From Ceriagrion tenellum (lineage: Eukaryota > Arthropoda > Insecta > Odonata > Coenagrionidae): a stretch of 64,000 nucleotides of DNA. The notes beneath the pieces were generated by a model that saw only the letters and a list, made by a program, of their open reading frames with translations, made no database searches and was not told the origin of the DNA. Shown here piece after piece: positions 43,961 through 55,880 of this stretch. Made by a program: the position numbers and the translations under genes. Every line of letters begins with the position of its first letter. The first letter of the stretch is position 1. Where the stretch lies: assembly GCA_963169105.1 (NCBI GenBank), contig OY720634.1, positions 112,404,281-112,468,280 on the forward strand, in the 5' to 3' direction.

Positions 43961-44136
43961 TTTTCACAAAATACTGCACTGAGACAGCAATAGTGAGCGC
44001 TCCGCTTCCCACGGCGTTTCTGTCGGCAATTGAAGTCACTACGGTTGGGTTATTCAAAAGAGAAATTCATTTTGACAACGGGGTAGAAAAATATTTTCAA
44101 AGTCCAGAAATAGGGAAGGGCTGATAAAGAAGACTT

Positions 44137-45085
44137 TCATCTACATCTACATACGACCCTGCGAGTCTCCACATTGGCGTGTGGCAGACGGTGTTAGGAC
44201 ACCAGGCGTGTAAATATGTGAGGGATAAGGTTTTGGGAGGTAAAATGTGACGTATATTATGAGAGTGTAATTAGTGGAGCTCAATTTCAATTGTGGTCAC
44301 TTATTGCTCGCGCATAGAACGAGTTCTTGTACCTATCTGTTCGGCAATGTATCTCTATTGTTTAATCGCTTATGTCAGAGCTAGATATGTAGTGAGGCGT
44401 CATGAAAATATTCTCAGGGTCGCTCTGAAATACACCAGTTCTGAATTTCTCAAGCAACCTAAGCCTAGTGTGTAACCGAGTCTCCAGGGGCTCCCACCTT
44501 AATCCCTGTAAAAATTGTGAAACGCAATTTGTTCTCTCGTAGCAATTTTTAACGATGCGTGCAATTTTCTTTAAATTTCATTAACATTTTTGGTTAAATC
44601 TTTATGACCAGGATCCTACATGTTCGTGGCGTAATTGAGGTGTGGCCTTACCAGAGCGAAGTAGCATCTCTCTTTGACTTTTTCATCTGAGAACCTTCCT
44701 ATTATACGCTTAACAAAACCTAGTTTCTTTAATGCAGTGCCGCATATGTTTTGTATATGTGTTCCCCACGATATTTCACAAGTTGAGGTAATTCCAAGAT
44801 ATTTAACTGTCTCAGAAGACATTATGTTTACTCCACCCACAGTGCAGGTAAGGCATTTGTGTGGTGACTCTCGCAGGAAGTGAACAGTGGTGCATTTACT
44901 AAGATTTAATTCTAATCCCAATCCTGGCACCACGATGAATGTTGTTAAGTTTCGATGACAGAACTTCTAAGTTCGCATCTTCGACTGTTTCACGGTATTT
45001 TTTTTGTCTGCGAAGAATCTTAACTTACTGTCTACTCGAGAACTTAGGTCATTTATATAAATAATAAAAGGAATTTGGGTAAGGA
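44137..45085 (-). mobile_element. LINE family B: RT palm to 3' end
   Basis: The minus strand starts with IPFIIYINDLSSRVDSKLRF, then FADKK (catalytic FADD region, second Asp lost), GLELNLSKCTTVHF, VKYLGITSTCEISWGTHIQN, KKLGFVKRIIGRF, VKERCYFALVRPHLNYA, and after frameshifts GWEPLETR, RLRLLEKFRTGVF, ENIFMTPHYI and an RTDRYKNS-type motif. These are the standard palm, thumb and C-terminal blocks of CR1/L2/Jockey-group LINEs. It ends with TATGTAGATGTAGATG. 5'-truncated and frameshifted; not functional. The 5' boundary abuts an opposite-strand LINE. Confidence 0.85.
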
Positions 45086-45300
45086 TGTAAAGAAGAGGCA
45101 GGTGAAGAGTATGATACGGAGAGTAGCGTTGTCAAGGGCAGAAACTTGGACAAGGAAAACATAAAACAAGTACCGGTAGTACAAGCTGCACGCGGTAGAG
45201 ATGTTGATGTAGAGAAGAACGGAGAAGAAGCGGTGGACAGAAAGAAAGACAAATGAAAGTCTTGATGAGTCTGGAAACTAGAAACTGGCCTTGTAATGTA
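45086..45300 (+). mobile_element. LINE RT tail fragment
   Basis: Plus strand KKRQVKSMIRRVALSRAETW, TRKT, a shifted MLM.RRTEKKRWTERKTNES and LDESGN. Matches 'KKRLVKxxIWSVALYGAETWTLRK...MWxWRRxExxxWTERKTNEEVLxxVGE'. Confidence 0.6.
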
Positions 45301-47424
45301 TCTGAGGAAAGTTTACGTACGAGAAATGTAATTCATTTTTAACTCAAATGTCATACGTGGTGCATGTCAACATCACTTCCCTCACTTTTACGATTTACAC
45401 ATTATAAAGCCACTTCATCACAGCTTACGAACCCCCTCAAAATCTACTAAGCAACATTTTGTTAAACCCGTATGCTGTGTCTGAGCCAAAAGGACGGTGT
45501 TTTCAAATGGCAGATATTTTATTTCTCTGGTCTATTTCACAACTTCCCGCGAATAAGACCTAAAATGAGTCCTAATACACATTTATCGGAACTGTAGAAT
45601 TCATACCTAAAGATACACACTCCCGATTAGCACAATGGGAGTTCTCACTTGATTAAAGGATAAATCATAATGGAATTACGAGCTTAATGGCCAGTCACGG
45701 GAACGACACATATGAATTCTATAAAGCTATGAAACCCATAAGCCATGGCAACCAGTCAATAAGTGTTGCAGAAACCATGAATATATATTATGGATTTACA
45801 TGTTTGGAATCGTTGCCTAGGTAATGTGTTGCCTCAATTTTCACACTTTGTTCACTCAGTCCTTGGCGCCAAATCCACAGCATCAGTTTTAATGAGCACT
45901 CATGGCCGAGTAGAGATATGAAGTAAATATTAAAAACAGTACGCCGTAAGTATAAAAACCAGCTGATGGGAAGATATAACTTGGAACAAGAAAAAATATA
46001 CAGACACAGATATTACAAAGGAATGTATGCCGTCAAAATGGACGCTACTCTTGCCTAAGCCAAACATGCTCACACAAAAACCCGTCTTTAAAAAACAAGG
46101 ATCCTAAGAAAGGCAAGTAAAACACGAAATATTTGAGCCCATGTCTTCCAAATTACTTCGAAGTTAAAATCTTTCAGGCCAAAAGCATAATGCAAAACAG
46201 AAGAAAAATGTAACAGTGCAGACACTCTTTTATAATTAAGCAACCAGGTCGATGAATCATAAAAAGCACTCACAAAAATAACCATTACCACAAAGAAAAT
46301 AAAACCATTGCGCAGGGGAGGTACGAAGTTGACGCGCTAGACCCTTGAGGCAACTGATGGCGGCCTCAAAAAATAACTGAGACGAATATTTCTCCGGGGA
46401 AAGAAGAAAAAAAAACACCTGAGATTCAGTTCTTGATAAGACGATTATGGTGATCTGGTACATCTTTACGGAGGCCACTACATGTAATATGGGTTTTACA
46501 AATGATTTTAGAGTAATCAGGTCATTAAAAGACTGTCTAGTTCCCTATGACTACGTTGTAACCTGATAACCTCTTCTCAAGTGAAAGAAAAAAATGAGTG
46601 TATCTCCGCGACTGTCGTTTCAAGGGACCCGCAAAATTCGCCCAAGTTACTTCTAAATTGAAAACGAGGTCATCAGTTGAATCCTTTTAAGGCATTCTGA
46701 GAAATAAAAATGAGTCTTAAATGACTGAAGAATCACAATTCTAGGAGATGAGAAAAAGAGCTTTCTAATTTTCTCAACCGGGATAATTTTCATTAAGAAG
46801 CTTTTAGAAAGCCTTTTAAAATAAATACATACGACAACACTTCTCCAAAGTTTTAACTATGTATTAAATCCTTCCCGAGTCCATTATTTTGGGTCATTTT
46901 AATGTACTAGAGGAGCGAAATACGGGCTCGACAACTGAACAAAAGATTTTACTCACCCAAAACACTAAGTCACAAAGTAATAGCACTATTTATTGCAACT
47001 AAACCGAGCAAATGTTAGAACATAATTAAAATCTCAAACTTAGCAAAAACGATTTCCCCCGTCAACTGTAAAATCAGACGGCTACACAGCGGTGCAGCCA
47101 GGGGCAATTGGGGGTAGTACATAAACCAAAGAAATAGATTTTGATGGTACATATGCTTTTGCATGAAAATAGCAGAATAACTACACTCTTAATTTAATAT
47201 TTTGTACTTTAATTTGCACACATACAATATAATGGTAAATATGTAGTATCCGGACCCATCGTAAAAAATCCCCCCCTGGAAATGGACGTTTTTCAAGAAA
47301 TTTTGTACGTAGGGCGTTGATAAGCACGTCGGTAACGGTGGTCTTTGAAGGCAAATGTTGAGGAAAGTGTCGAGATATAGGCAAAAAAGTGGTACAATAA
47401 TAAATGCGGATTCTTTACCTTTAG
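45301..47424. other. AT-rich DNA
   Basis: No gene or repeat recognised over about 2.1 kb. Frames are short and of AT-rich composition. Confidence 0.4.
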
Positions 47425-47565
47425 AATGAGTAATGAAGCTCAATGATTTCGTACTGTCTACAAAATTTTATTTCCACCTCTTGCTACACGTCGAAACACG
47501 TGTAGCAAGAGGTGGAAATAAAATTTTGTAGACAGTACGAAATCATTTGAGCTTCATTACTCATT
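47425..47565. repeat. Near-perfect 67-bp hairpin
   Basis: Left arm 47425-47491 and right arm 47498-47565 are inverted copies differing by a single one-base indel, around the 6-base loop CGAAAC. It is the most symmetric palindrome in the window. The loop with its edges reads ACGTCGAAACACGT, recalling the CGAAAC of the hammerhead-like cores, but the TGATGA half is missing. No target duplication was evident. Very young or actively homogenised. Confidence 0.9.
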
Positions 47566-48543
47566 ATGCTGTTCTACGATATCTCGCCTGAGAAAGTGGA
47601 GTTTAGAATGAGGTATAGAAGAGGGTAGCAGGTGGTCAGGAAGGACGGTAATACTAGATTTACGTTGGGCCCGGGTACTACATACCTACCAATATAATCA
47701 TAATCTATTCAGCATAATTTCCAAATTGTTTCAGAACATTTTTTTCCCTAGAAAGAAATCCCCGGACGCTCGAAGTGTTGCTACTTCACTGCGACAGGAT
47801 AAGACTTCCCGTACACCTTTTCATTTCCCTTATCTTCATATTCGCAAGGAAGATAAGACAAGTATTGGACGGTAAAATTTAAAAACGTACGATTCCCTCG
47901 GTCTCCAGGACAAACACGACGAGCGAAAACTTCAGCAGAAACGACTGTTGAGGAAAACAGACGCGGCAACTTTTATTTTTTCAAACCAGCCGATTCCCGA
48001 GCTTCTTTTAAAGCTTCGCTCGGCCCCAAACGGCAAAGGAAGGAGGATGCAATAAAAACGGAGTAGAGCGTTGGGTGAATGGAGCGAGGGGGAGAGAAAG
48101 AGCCACGGTTTCAGACACGTCGTCAACGCTATTTCCTCCCGAAACCATTTCACCCCGGTCCTCAAGCACGCACGTATAGTAATAGCGAGGCGCACTCTGG
48201 TTTAACGGCCCGTGGTGTCCTGCTAATGGCGGGAAGGGTAGTGATACATGGGGGTGGGGGGTGAAGGGGGAGCAGACGGGAAAACGTCCCGCCGACGATT
48301 CTGCTGATACGAATGCCAAAGCCAACTTCGAAACAGGCGACCCTCACAAAACCATTGGCGAGGTTGTACCAAATAGAAAGGCTCATGAGGGTATCGAATG
48401 AACTATGGATTCGTAAAGTGCGATGTTTTTTTCGGAGTCAGTAAAACTGACTCCAATTTTTGCAGTGAAGTAGAAGAAAAAGTCAGGTACATAAATGACA
48501 CCCACGCGAAGGCAAGTAGTTTCCACCTCCGAACGTTAAACAC
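47566..48543. other. Mixed DNA with GC-rich island at 48.0-48.4 kb
   Basis: CpG enrichment (TCGCTCGGCCCC, GGGTGGGGGGTGAAGGG, CGTCCCGCCGACG) with frames open on both strands up to 105 codons, none recognised. A small palindrome GGAGTCAGTAAAACTGACTCC lies at about 48.44 kb. Confidence 0.3.
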
Positions 48544-49097
48544 TTAAGGTAGTTTGAGGGAAATATCATCTCACCTAGAAAACAATGAATTTGGTCTCAT
48601 TTCAAAGAAAAATATCTCACCCTTCCAAAAATACCAATATATCAGTCCCTTACGTAACTCCTTTCCGAGATTATTGACGAAAAATACCAGCCCTTTTACG
48701 CGGGAAATAGTACGTGTATGCACACCTAGAGAGAACTTGTTTTGAAAAAATGAGGAATTTCAAACATCTAGATCTCGTCAAAAAATTAAGTATGTAGTTT
48801 CCTCAGCTTTTTTTAGGAAATAAATCATAATGATACCGCAGTAATTTTTTCAGGATCATAAACAAACTTTCCGTTGTGATGGAGTTTTATACGCACCGCG
48901 CGAAAAAATGAGTCAAGTTAAGGACTTATGTAGATATTGTTATTAATAACTTAAAATTTCAGTCATATCAAAGTATATTATAGCACCATAAATAGTTCAA
49001 CATTCAATTCATGTCCCCTTATAGCTACTGAAATTAAAACGTGACATTCGAATGTGGTCTCCATTATGACTAGAGAACTATCTCGCTCGAAATACCT
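48544..49097 (+). mobile_element. TTAA-ended MITE family, copy 4
   Basis: Left border TTAAGGTAGTTTGAGGGAAA; right border AACTATCTCGCTCGAAATAC then CT, with the final TTAA lost. Internal marks AATTTGGTCTCATTT, ATAGTACGTGTATGCAC, GCACCGCGCGAAAAAATGAG. 554 bases. Confidence 0.8.
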
Positions 49098-52000
49098 ACA
49101 GATAGTTGGAATATACCCGTTCAATAAGAAGTGGCTATTTTATCTAACCGAGTCATTTCAGCGAAAAAGAACTAGAGAAACCACTGGCCCAGCAAGAAAA
49201 AGAGGCCGAAAGAAAAATATGACTTATTGCGTTCCAATACAAAATTCATTTAATATAACCCCTCGGTTTCCACAGTTTATGTAATTTTCATGCTGGAGAG
49301 TACTTGAATTGTTGAGATTAGGTCAGTAAAATGAAAAAAATAATTTAATACACAAAACATGCAAATTTAATTTTTAAAATTTTCAAAAAGTTGTTCTTTT
49401 TGCATTCACGGGGGAAAATGGGATCGATTTACAAATCTTTGCTAGTTCTGAGTGATAGAATTACAAATGCATAACAACCTTGAGATTCCATTAACATAAT
49501 TTTTTTATTGCTCCATTTGGGCCCGTTGCACCGTGACATCATTAGCAACCCTGCAGTCCCGGAGTTGTTTACTGAAAATGCTAAGGTGTCGCGAAATTAG
49601 TTGAAACAATAAAAAACCACAATCAGTGAAATCTCGAAGCTGTTATGCACTCGCAATTCACCCATTTTTATTCTGCAAAGCCTGGGAATCCAACGGCAAC
49701 GGGAACAATTGCTCATATTTTTGCTGGTTGGTTTGGCATACGATGCGTGGGCCCACTGAGGACTGAGAAAGGAAGGACCGGACTGAGGATATTTTTCATC
49801 AAGTTCGGGCAAAGATGTGACTCAATTAAAATTAATAATTCCGGGAGAGAAATTCGTCGTAAATTACATTTATAACACGGTTTTTCGCGTATATTGCGGA
49901 AGTAAAAGGAAGTAAATCGTTTTCTCATATACTGGTGTAATGCATGCCACACACGAGCGACAAAATACCACGAGGTTTGACAGAAATGCTTTCAGATAGA
50001 AATACGCACGCAAACTTGGAATACATTCGTATGCACAGCAAATTAGAAGGGAGAAGTGAATACTTACTAGTAACACAATACGGAAGAGACAGCTATGCGC
50101 CAAGATCACGAAGGAGTACAAGATCGAAGTTGTACGTGTCCAAGGTCTAATACGCTTTACGCGGGAGTTTGAGTGGAATCCAATAATGGTTTCAAAATAT
50201 TAGGTTCAGAATTAAGGAGGAAATTAGCATCCTTGACAATTCCCACTCCATCTAAAACGACAGTGATCATTAGGCGGGAAAGAAGGAGTACTTTTTCTTT
50301 CCTCGAAAGCAGACGCGGGGACGCATCCACAAGCAACAAGGAATTGAATGAAGGTCGACGAAAAAGGCGTTTGGAAATCACTTTGAGGATACTTGGGAGA
50401 AAAAAGACGGGTGGGAAAAAGGCAGTAGCCTCGTGGAACGCCGTGACGCTGCAAATAGAAGAAGTGGCCGTGACTGAATAGTTTCAAATATTTAGGTATT
50501 GAGCGGTCTATAGTTCGAGCGAGGCAATACCTCCGTCACAATACGAGCCATATTTGAATTTTATTTTGGCGCTTAATCGTTTATTAGAAGCATAAAAAAG
50601 ATACCGTGATTTTGCTGGTGCAAAAACAATTCTTTTCACTAGACTTCTAAAAGGACTAATTTCACAGATCCAGAGGTATAACTTGACTAAATTTTTTGAA
50701 TACGGTAGTTGATTAATTCGTCCAAGAAACTGAACAAACAAAAGAAATACATACTGCGAGATTTCCGACAGAACCAGAGGGTAAGAATTACCAAACGTTT
50801 AAATACGCTAAATACGTTTCAGGAACGCGTATCCGCACCTTATCCCACGGATAAAGCCTTCTTGTTTGGGGCAAATACCTCGAAAAATGGAGCAGTAAGT
50901 GGACGCTTAGTAAGAAGAAGCCTAGTTCTTTATAGCCCGTAGTACATGTGGCACGAAATTGCGCAATGAAACATTGCATGTTTTTCTCAATCAGGGGTGC
51001 AATAGCTACTGAATTAGAGCAAGGGCAATTTTTCCATCTCGCGTTCATGCATCCTCGCATGCACTCTTGCAATTCACCGCTTTACACGGCATAATTTGAA
51101 ATGCATGTATGTTTATGCATGTATCAGATTGAGCAATTACGAGCCCAGAGTAAAACGGAGCTAATAACGAGGCCCACTACATTCAATTTTATCTGATACG
51201 ATGTACATTGCTCAATTTACCTTAAAGAACGAAAATTCTTCGGTAGCTATTACTGGAAAGATTTTGGTCATGAAAGGCGTGTTATGATAGAGAAATCAGT
51301 GATATGAAGGACATTTTTTTTCACGCATACTTTTGCGTGTATTTTTGTACTGTATTCATTTAGACCACGCATTTATATTCGCGTTACCATAGATCAGTAA
51401 CACATTTTCTTTTTCTTAAAATGCTCAGGTAAAGCCATGACAACGATTCAAGACGTGCTCAAGCTTCCGTATACTTAATCTATATTATGCCAAATGATTT
51501 CCATGAGTAATTGGGCCCTATTTACCTCAATAAAGAGTGGTTTACTATGAATTCACTCCGAAAAACACATCATTTAAAGGAACTACGCAGTTTCCAGAAA
51601 ATTAAAATCATATACTTGAAAGTATCCGTCCTATAACTCAAATGTGGTATTGCTCATGGGGCTCTGCAGCGTATTTCACTAACATTTTTTACTTTGATAA
51701 TTCACTGAGCCAAGCAAGGCTTTTAAACTGAAAATCATTTTTAGTGGTGTTCTCCCAAGCGAGCGCCGACAGATTTGTGAGCAATTACGAGAAGTACTAC
51801 TGGAGTGTATTTTTGACGTCCACGAGCATGAAGGACTCCGAAGAACAATTCACAGGCGCCAGTGTTGTGAAGTTTAACGCCTAACATTACCCGAAAGCCT
51901 TCCACAAAACTCCACACGTGCCTCGTGGTAGAAAACTATCATGATTTAGAGGCGAATCATTGGTATTTTTCCAGCATCACAACCTCAACACGGCTAAACT

Positions 52001-52199
52001 CAGAGGGGCTTGCGGAAATGAACATGCGAGGGAAGCGACGAGGATCCGTGGGGGATTTTGAAACAAAAAGGACACAAAAATACCACGACGCTAATGGGAA
52101 CCTGATGCAATTGCAGGTTAAGTTCACTGGGCATACATATACATTCTCACCAGGAAACAAATGCAGCCGTACGGAAAATCCCGCGACAGGGAACATGCG
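49098..52199. other. Unassigned DNA, several short frames
   Basis: Frames of 70-102 codons occur at 50173-50481 (plus, basic, with RRERRSTFSFLESRRGD) and 51925-52203 (plus, with LMQLQVKFTGHTYTFSPGNK). Both overlap open frames on the other strand and match no family known to me. An inverted pair around 51.12-51.22 kb (TATCAGATTGAGCAATT / ATTGCTCAAT) is imperfect. No repeat family of the window is present. Confidence 0.3.
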
Positions 52200-52880
52200 T
52201 TAACGTTCCTCCTCCCACGTCGCCGAGAGAGCTAAGGGCGATTGGGAGCCACACATCCATTCCGCCGAAAGAGAGTCAGTCACGAGTTCCGCAAGGTTCC
52301 ATCCTGGGACCCGTCCCGCTGCAGCCCGAGCGCTCCACGATTCATCAGCGTGATGCATTCGCGAGAAAAATAAATAAAGGGAAGAAGGTAAGCCCACACA
52401 CAATCCCGCGCGCGCTTGGGCTGCGCCAGTGCAGTTCGCTCCACTCCCGCGGCCCAACTCCCTTCCCCGTTCCCCCGCCTCCCACCTTCTTCCAAATCCT
52501 CTTGCCTGGGTGATTCTTCTTCCGGACAGAGGCAGGACACATACGTTGGAGCAATTCCGAGCAATATACGGTAGTAGCGGCGCTCCCTCTTCCTCGTCGG
52601 GCGATTTGTCAAGGGTGAGGTGAGGCAGATATGTGATGCGGGTCTTCTGGACAAATCGCGGGCGACTGTAGCGGAGTCCTACCTCGCGAGCGACGGCTAA
52701 GCGATGGTGGGGAAAAAAATGGCTACACTTCGGCGACCGTAATAAAAGGGCAGTTGGGGGAAAAGAAACGAGAACGGCGCGGAGCGGGCTTTAAATAATC
52801 GAGCGGGGGTGCATCGCCCGCGGAAGTCGCGGTTCCATCAGCAAGCGGGACTTCTACCTCCCACGTGGGAAACCCTCTCG
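52200..52880. promoter_or_regulatory. Longest CpG-rich island
   Basis: Strong CpG content (CGCGCGCGCTTGGGC, CGGTAGTAGCGGCGC, GGCGCGGAGCGGGC, CGAGCGGGGGTGCATCGCCCGCGG) over about 680 bases in AT-rich surroundings. A donor-like AAG|GTAAGC occurs at 52388. Frames are open on both strands without recognisable protein. Not matched by repeats here. It is the best candidate promoter/first-exon region in the window, by composition alone. Confidence 0.35.
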
Positions 52881-53111
52881 CAGTTGAAAGGGGAAGATAA
52901 GCTGTACTGCATGACAATATTGACAATCTACAGCATTAAGACCCTTTCGCACGATGCCTACGTCAGCGCTGTAAATCAGGGTGTTATTTTAACTGATGAA
53001 TGGATAGAATTCGATTATCAGCTAATAATGAAAACAGATATAAGACCAATGCTTCATTCCCATCCGATTCTTTCATCCAACTACCATTCACAGGTAAATG
53101 GATTAGTCTAG
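52809..53111 (+). other. 100-codon frame downstream of the CpG island
   Basis: Begins MHRPRKSRFHQQAGLLPPTW and continues MTILTIYSIKTLSHDAYVSA and LTDEWIEFDYQLIMK. It leaves the GC-rich zone yet stays open in AT-rich sequence, which is slightly unusual, and CACAG|GTAAATG near its end (about 53092) is a fair donor site. No family recognised; a possible exon at low confidence. Confidence 0.2.
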
Positions 53112-54272
53112 TGAGCTAATAGAATGTCAGTGATGGAGCAGGAATCGAACAAAAGTAATCTTTGGAATAATTATAAAATATCGTAAGAATTGACGTAATT
53201 GTGTGCGTAGTCAATTTAATGTGTATTTGAACAAAGGACCACCTAGATGTGAAATGGTTTTGAGTGTTTTTTAAACAATATATTAATCCAAAACAACAAC
53301 TCATTTTTTTAGAGTACGGAGTTTTGGGAATACCCGAAGAGCACTACTTCGCCCTGAAATCAGTATCGTGTAAATACAACATCCGAGGTATCGCATTGGA
53401 TGATAAGTTTCGAATAAAATAATGAGCTTCGGGCACTGATTTCAGTAAAAATTTCAATGCTGACCCTAGTATCATGTAAAGCAGCCAAAAATTGATTTGT
53501 TATCCCACATTCATGTGATACGATATATCATGATGAATATGGGTTATTCAAAATACAAGAAGGGTTACGACATATACGGCTCATGTTACAACAACGGACA
53601 CAGGCAAAGATCCTTGTTCGTCGCAGTCGTCCGAAACAAGAGGATGGAGAAGAAAACAAGTGAAGTGATGGATACGATGACGGAAGAAAGAAATCAAAAG
53701 ATGCAGTTCTTCTGAGTTCTCCTCCGCGTATGTCCTTTATGCTCGGACGACAGGTCGCGACATTTCAAACCAATGACAGGGCACTCATTCAATAAGATCT
53801 CGACGCGGCTATCACTATACACTGGTTTTACTAGAGCGAGATAGAGACCTTAGAGGCTTTCAATAAAGGCACGGTGAATGCCGACGATAAAACGCAGCAG
53901 CCAGCAATCATCAGGTTGAGAAATAAAGTGAAACAGCCAAAAGATTTCGTACGGACGTTGGCGGCAAACAGAAATGAACCAACGGTAACAACGAAGACGA
54001 TCGTCGACTTTAACATAAAGTCAACCTGATATTATGCTGATTTTACTTCATCAAAGGTATTTTGATTAGTATGGACACCAGTATTCATATTTTCAGGACG
54101 TGCCGTCGCCAACTCAAAACTATCCATGTTGTTCTTCATTATTTTGGTTAGCCTCGAAGAGGATAGACAGCGACAGCCGGCTGTTTTACCCAATCGAAAG
54201 CACCCCTCTCTCCCCCTCTCTCATCTATCCCATCATCGTATTTTTGACTCATAAAAAAATACTTGAACAAGA
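53112..54272. other. AT-rich DNA
   Basis: Nothing recognised apart from an inverted pair CCTGAAATCAGT / ACTGATTTCAG at about 53.35 and 53.44 kb. Confidence 0.35.
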
Positions 54273-54460
54273 CATTAAAGCTGTACAAAGGAATAGTTTT
54301 GCATACAAAATGTGAACGAAACTTTTAAAGTACGTAAACCCTATTGAAAAGTGTAAAAAAATATACGTACATACGTGGGAAAATCTCAAAGATAATTAAT
54401 CTAGCATCCTCGTAATTAAGGCTGTACAGAGGAATAGTTTTACATTCAAAATATGAAAGA

Positions 54461-54680
54461 CACATAAGTACCTAATTGTCTCCGGCTTAACTTTGAGGAA
54501 GTGAGTAATATCCATGATAAAAAAACAACTTTGTTTCAATCCACACACTATTTATCCTAATTACGACCCGGGTTTCAGCAACTACGTGCCATCATCAGAT
54601 CAGATCAGAAGTTGCTGAAACCCGGGTCGTAATTATAATAAATATTGAGTGGACTGAAAAGAAGTTTTTTTTTATCATGG
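54461..54680. mobile_element. Fold-back element with hammerhead-like core and 10-bp target duplication
   Basis: Flanked by identical ATATGAAAGA at 54451-54460 and 54681-54690, splitting a tandem repeat unit. From about 54505 the sequence folds into arms of over 70 bases: ATATCCATGATAAAAAAA outermost, ATTACGACCCGGGTTTCAGC innermost, mirrored by GCTGAAACCCGGGTCGTAAT. On the minus strand the left arm and loop give CTGATGATGGCACGTAGTTG and CTGAAACCCGGGTCGT, the hammerhead-like core. About 45 bases between the left duplication and the hairpin are unpaired. No protein. Confidence 0.8.
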
Positions 54681-54787
54681 ATATGAAAGATATTTTAAAA
54701 TACGGAAAACATGACCAAAAAGCGAAAAAAAGATAAAATAAATACGTGTAAAACTCAAAGACTATTAATCGAGCATCCTCGTCATAT

Positions 54788-55052
54788 ACTACGTTTACCA
54801 ATCGACCTCAGATCGATTTGGCCGGTTCCGCTTGGTATGATAAACGCAACAGGCTAGTGGGTTCGATATGAGAAGCGGGCTAACTCTGCCCGCTTTCTAT
54901 CCCAGTCTGTGATTTCAAATCGATATGAACCGATTCAAATCGACATTTCAATCAATTTCGCATTGGTAAACCAGGCGATCCTAGTCGGCTGGCTTACAAT
55001 GTTTAGAGCGGTCCGAGTTTATATAGATCTGAGTTTGATAGGTAAACATAGT
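54788..55052. mobile_element. MITE with about 30-bp TIRs
   Basis: ACTACGTTTACCAATCGACC at the left and, reverse complemented, ACTATGTTTACCTATCAAAC at the right continue into CTCAGATC in both. Internally AAATCGATATGAACCGATTC and GGGCTAACTCTGCCCGC form smaller palindromes. It lies between tandem units 2 and 3. Target duplication is not clear. Confidence 0.65.
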
Positions 55053-55314
55053 GATTTAGGCTGAACAGAGCAATAGCTTTGTATTCAAAATATGAAAAAA
55101 CACAATATGGCAAAAAATAATCAGAGCCTATAAAAAAATACATGTCAATGCGTGGGAAAAACTCAAAGAATATCACATTTGCATCCTCTTCGAAAAGGAT
55201 CGTCCGCATAAATTGACCCCCAAAAGAATAGGAGAGTGAAAAACCTTGAAAAACACCTACAGGGAGAAGGTTTTGCAGAAAAAGGGTCAAAAGTCTGACG
55301 GTTTCTTTCTTTCC

Positions 55315-55880
55315 TTAAGGTTGTTTGAGCCAGATATCATTTCACCTGCAAATTAATAAATTTGGTCTCATTTTTAAGAAAATATCTCAACCTTCAAAAG
55401 ATACCAAAATATCAGCCCCTAACCGAACTACTTTCCGAGATTATTGACGAAAAACACCAGCCTTTTGACATGGGAAATGGAACGTGTACGCACTCAATAA
55501 AGACCTTATTTAAAAAATTAGGAATTTATAACACCTGGAACTAGTCGCAAAATTTACAGTGTGTAGTTTGGTTGTTTTCTCAACTATTTTTAAAAATTAA
55601 TCACATTGTCACCGCAGTAATTTCTGCGGGATGAAGGAAAAAAACCTTCCGTTTTGAAGGAGTTTTAAACGTACCGCGCGAAAAAAAATCAGCCAAGTTA
55701 AAGACTTATTGAGATATCTTCATTTAATTACCAACTTACAATTTCTGTCACATAAAACTATATTATTAGGTCATTAATAGTGCAATATTTAATTCATGTC
55801 ACAGTGGGTGAAAACAAAACGTATAATTCGAATATGGTTTCTATTATGACTGGGGAACTATCTCGCTCAAACTACCTTAA
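55315..55880 (+). mobile_element. TTAA-ended MITE family, copy 5
   Basis: Left border TTAAGGTTGTTTGAGCCAGA, right border TATCTCGCTCAAACTACCTT then AA, with TTAA at both edges. Marks: AATTTGGTCTCATTTTTAAG, GAAATGGAACGTGTACGCAC, CGTACCGCGCG. 566 bases, the longest copy. Confidence 0.85.

Larger units (their letters stand above)
54273..55200 (+). repeat. Three-unit tandem repeat, interrupted twice
   Basis: Each unit starts near GGCTGTACAGAGGAATAG, goes on through a TTCAAAATATGAA block, an ATACGTGGGAAAA block and CTCAAAGA, and ends GCATCCTCGT. Unit 1 covers 54273-54416. Unit 2 covers 54417-54787 but is split by a fold-back element. Unit 3 covers about 55053-55200 and is separated from unit 2 by a MITE. 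Without the insertions the units would be about 140 bases each. No coding content. Confidence 0.75.
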
